This document shows, one piece after another, positions 11,917-13,824 of a DNA stretch of 13,824 nt. Below the pieces are notes generated by a model. The model was not told where the DNA came from. It saw only the letters and a program-made list of their open reading frames with translations, and did no database searches. The translations under genes and the position numbers were made by a program. The first letter of the stretch is position 1. The number at the start of each line of letters is the position of its first letter. This DNA is from Bryobacterales bacterium (lineage in GTDB: Bacteria > Cyanobacteriota > Vampirovibrionia > Obscuribacterales > Obscuribacteraceae): positions 1 to 13,824 of the forward strand of contig CAJCHQ010000586.1 in the NCBI GenBank assembly GCA_903970295.1, in the 5' to 3' direction.

Positions 11917-13299
11917 ATGCGTCTTTTCAGTCACAGTCGCTTTAGCGGTACTTCTCTACTTCTACTACAATCGTCGCTGCTGTGTTCGTTTGTTATTTCG
12001 CCGCCCACGGTGCAAGCTCGCGATAATCCCGTCGAAAAAAAGTCGGCATCATTATCGATGTCTTCATCTTTAGTGGGCTTCAAAGGCAGAGCCTTGTTGA
12101 TCTTATCGGATGGCGACCAATCAGCGACAGCTTATGCTGATGGAGTGCTTAACCGGCCCGAAGGAGTTTCCGACACCCTGACTGTAGTGAATTCTCCATC
12201 TGCTGACTGCCACACCAGATCGGTTTCAGTGAGCAATTCGGTTCTTGGTTGGCCGCAGGCTTTAGCTGTTGCTCCAGACGGTAAGCACGCTTACATCGTC
12301 GAGACTCGCTCAGCGCCGAAGACGGGTAAGGTCAAAGATGTTTTGAAAGCTTTACCAGAGGGACATATCCTCACGACCGTCGACCTTACCGACATCGCAG
12401 CGCCTAAGATAATCGATCAGCGTCCCATCGCCGTCAATCCCTGGACCGTAGACGTCAGTCCTGATGGTAAAACTTTGGCTGTAGATACACGTCAAAAAGA
12501 CGCAAATCTGCTTCTCATTGATCTGGTCGACAACGTACCAGGTGCAGTAACGAAAGTCAGTGTCAAGGACCATCTTGGCCGTAAAGTACCAGTTGATAGC
12601 GTCAAATGGTCGCCGGTCGGCAAGCTACTGGCACTAAATTTAGATGATAAAGAAATTGCCTTTATGGACGTAACAAGATTGGCTGTTGGCGCTACTGGTG
12701 ATGATGCAATAGTTGCCCGTATACCAAAAGTCGGCAAACAAATTACACCCGGTAAATTTTCGCCAGACGGGCGGTTTTACATGATGACCGATTTGAACTG
12801 CGGTAAGTCTCCGCTGGACTACCTTTTCAACGGTAAAGGGCGATTTGTTGTCGTTACAACGCCACTAATGCTTGATGAGAAACCGCGCAAAATTTTAAGC
12901 ACTGCCACCGGTATCACGCCCGAGGGATTTGCTCTCAGTCCGGACGGCAAAATGCTCGCATCTGTGAACATGGCTCATTGCTTCTTACCGAAAACACTTC
13001 TGTTTAAGATCGTTCCGGCTCAAAAAACGGCCTCGATTACCGTGAGTGAATTCGATCCGGTCAAGCTGACGCTTACTAAGTCTCGAAAAGTCGACTTTGA
13101 GGGGCTTTTGCCTCGCGATATCAGCTTTGATGACTCAGGCCAATATCTGGTTGCCACCGTTTATCAAAACAAAGGATCGGCCGATCAAGGACGATTGCAG
13201 TTTTTCCAAGTTATTAAAGAGCCGGCTCTTTCTGTTGAGACTTGCCAGTTCCAGTTGACACTGCCTCGGGGCGCACACACGGTTCAGGTGTTGCGCTGA
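11917..13299 (+). CDS. Secreted beta-propeller protein (WD40/YncE-like repeats)
   Basis: A 460-residue exported protein. A Sec signal covers about residues 1-36 (basic start M-R-L-F-S-H-S-R, Leu/Ser-rich core, V-Q-A cleavage site). The mature part carries at least six propeller-type repeats, each with an S-P-D-G-K-like turn: A-P-D-G-K (about 119), S-P-D-G-K (about 181), S-P-V-G-K (about 232), S-P-D-G-R (about 282), S-P-D-G-K (about 340) and D-D-S-G-Q (about 404). This suggests a six- or seven-bladed propeller of the YncE/lactonase-like kind. No catalytic motif is recognised, and a binding or scaffolding role is as likely as enzymatic. I chose the ATG at 11917, which has GGAG six bases upstream and gives a proper signal. 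The open frame runs back to 11764 inside the DUF1295 gene, but those 51 residues are an overlap artefact. It lies 28 bp after the DUF1295 stop, so it probably belongs to the same operon. Confidence 0.85.
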   Translation: MRLFSHSRFSGTSLLLLQSSLLCSFVISPPTVQARDNPVEKKSASLSMSSSLVGFKGRALLILSDGDQSATAYADGVLNRPEGVSDTLTVVNSPSADCHTRSVSVSNSVLGWPQALAVAPDGKHAYIVETRSAPKTGKVKDVLKALPEGHILTTVDLTDIAAPKIIDQRPIAVNPWTVDVSPDGKTLAVDTRQKDANLLLIDLVDNVPGAVTKVSVKDHLGRKVPVDSVKWSPVGKLLALNLDDKEIAFMDVTRLAVGATGDDAIVARIPKVGKQITPGKFSPDGRFYMMTDLNCGKSPLDYLFNGKGRFVVVTTPLMLDEKPRKILSTATGITPEGFALSPDGKMLASVNMAHCFLPKTLLFKIVPAQKTASITVSEFDPVKLTLTKSRKVDFEGLLPRDISFDDSGQYLVATVYQNKGSADQGRLQFFQVIKEPALSVETCQFQLTLPRGAHTVQVLR

Positions 13300-13331
13300 T
13301 AGCTTCAGTCCCCGTTTCGCGCTTGGTGCTC

Positions 13332-13824
13332 TTACAGAGCAGCAATCAGCTGATTCGCTTTTTGTTCATCATAAGCGCCGGTTGCTTCAGCCAATATAGA
13401 GCCATCTTTCGTGACGATGAGAAGGGCAATTTCTTTCTTGTTTAGGCGCATGGACTTAACAAATTTAGAAACATTTGTGTAGCTGGTAATAGTACGTTTT
13501 TTGCCTTCATCGGTTTTTATAGATTTTGCCATGGCACCGTCTATAAACCAGCGAACGGGCTTGTATCCTGTTTGGATGACAGGAACCTCGTAAAATGCGA
13601 AACCAGTTTTTTCTTTTTCTAGTTTCAGCAGATACGGAATCCAGGTATCAATTACTGACTGTTGATCGCGCTCGAAAGCCAGGACGACGCAGGATTTGTC
13701 CGCCTTTAGATCCTGTGGGATTCTTATCTTTTCGCCAACCAAATTGCGAGCAAGCAGAGGGTAAAACTTTTTGTCACCACCGACTTGCATTTGGCAATTG
13801 ACAGCCGGCATCGCCACACAGAGA
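13332..13824 (-). CDS. ATP10/thioredoxin-like family protein, 5' end outside window (tentative)
   Basis: The frame is open to the right edge of the window. A GTG at 13817 is available inside it, but the residues there (L-C-V-A-M-P-A-V-N-C) look like the end of a signal peptide, so the true start is probably beyond the window. The visible 160 or so residues read F-Y-P-L-L-A-R-N-L-V-G-E near the start, then a strand C-V-V-L-A-F-E-R-D-Q, W-I-P-Y-L-L-K-L-E, Y-E-V-P-V-I, I-D-G-A-M, R-T-I-T-S-Y-T-N, a strand I-A-L-L-I-V-T-K-D-G-S-I-L-A, and a final helix. This order of blocks resembles the ATP10-like branch of the thioredoxin fold (mitochondrial ATP synthase assembly factor and bacterial relatives). 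There is no C-x-x-C. The family call is from pattern memory and is tentative. It is convergent with the propeller gene, with 32 bp between stops. Confidence 0.6.
   Translation of the reverse strand, partial: LCVAMPAVNCQMQVGGDKKFYPLLARNLVGEKIRIPQDLKADKSCVVLAFERDQQSVIDTWIPYLLKLEKEKTGFAFYEVPVIQTGYKPVRWFIDGAMAKSIKTDEGKKRTITSYTNVSKFVKSMRLNKKEIALLIVTKDGSILAEATGAYDEQKANQLIAAL

Overview
The window comes from a bacterial chromosome with mixed-strand, mostly single-gene or short-operon organisation. The organism is not identifiable with certainty. The tail of an RND efflux pump and several Sec-type signal peptides suggest a diderm. The moderate base composition, frequent TTG/GTG starts and the gene mix (PPi-type phosphofructokinase, group II truncated haemoglobin, fasciclin protein, many lineage-specific secreted proteins) would fit a non-photosynthetic cyanobacterial relative (Vampirovibrionia/Obscuribacterales-like), but that is only a low-confidence inference.

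Layout, left to right. (1) 1-266: 3' end of an RND transporter. (2) 312-1892, minus strand: a canonical Stp1/PrpC-type PP2C phosphatase followed by a second, divergent PP2C-like protein, probably co-transcribed from a recognisable promoter at 1939-1967. (3) 1893-2521: a gene-free 629-bp stretch with several inverted repeats. (4) guaD guanine deaminase (minus), divergent from a YaiI/DUF188 protein (plus). (5) A secreted protein of unknown function (minus), divergent from a truncated haemoglobin (plus). (6) 6001-7499: phosphofructokinase carrying the PPi-dependent signature, plus a small unknown protein in the same operon. (7) A putative glycoside-hydrolase-like TIM-barrel protein whose good Shine-Dalgarno site serves a 14-codon overlapping ORF rather than its own start. 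(8) TetR-family regulator (minus), divergent from a secreted fasciclin-domain protein (plus) that ends in a strong hairpin terminator. (9) 10428-13299: SRPBCC/START-like secreted protein, DUF1295 membrane protein and a secreted beta-propeller protein, tightly spaced and probably one operon. (10) At the right edge, on the minus strand, a partial protein resembling the ATP10/thioredoxin-like group.

The functional themes are central metabolism (phosphofructokinase, guanine salvage/catabolism), Ser/Thr phospho-signalling, oxygen or NO handling, and an envelope-directed cluster on the right. I found no CRISPR array, tRNA, rRNA, insertion sequence or clear prophage. No obvious new multi-gene system stands out. 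The items most worth a second look are the overlapping leader ORF or frameshift before the TIM-barrel gene, the PPi-type phosphofructokinase, the paired phosphatases, and the structured intergenic region 1893-2521.
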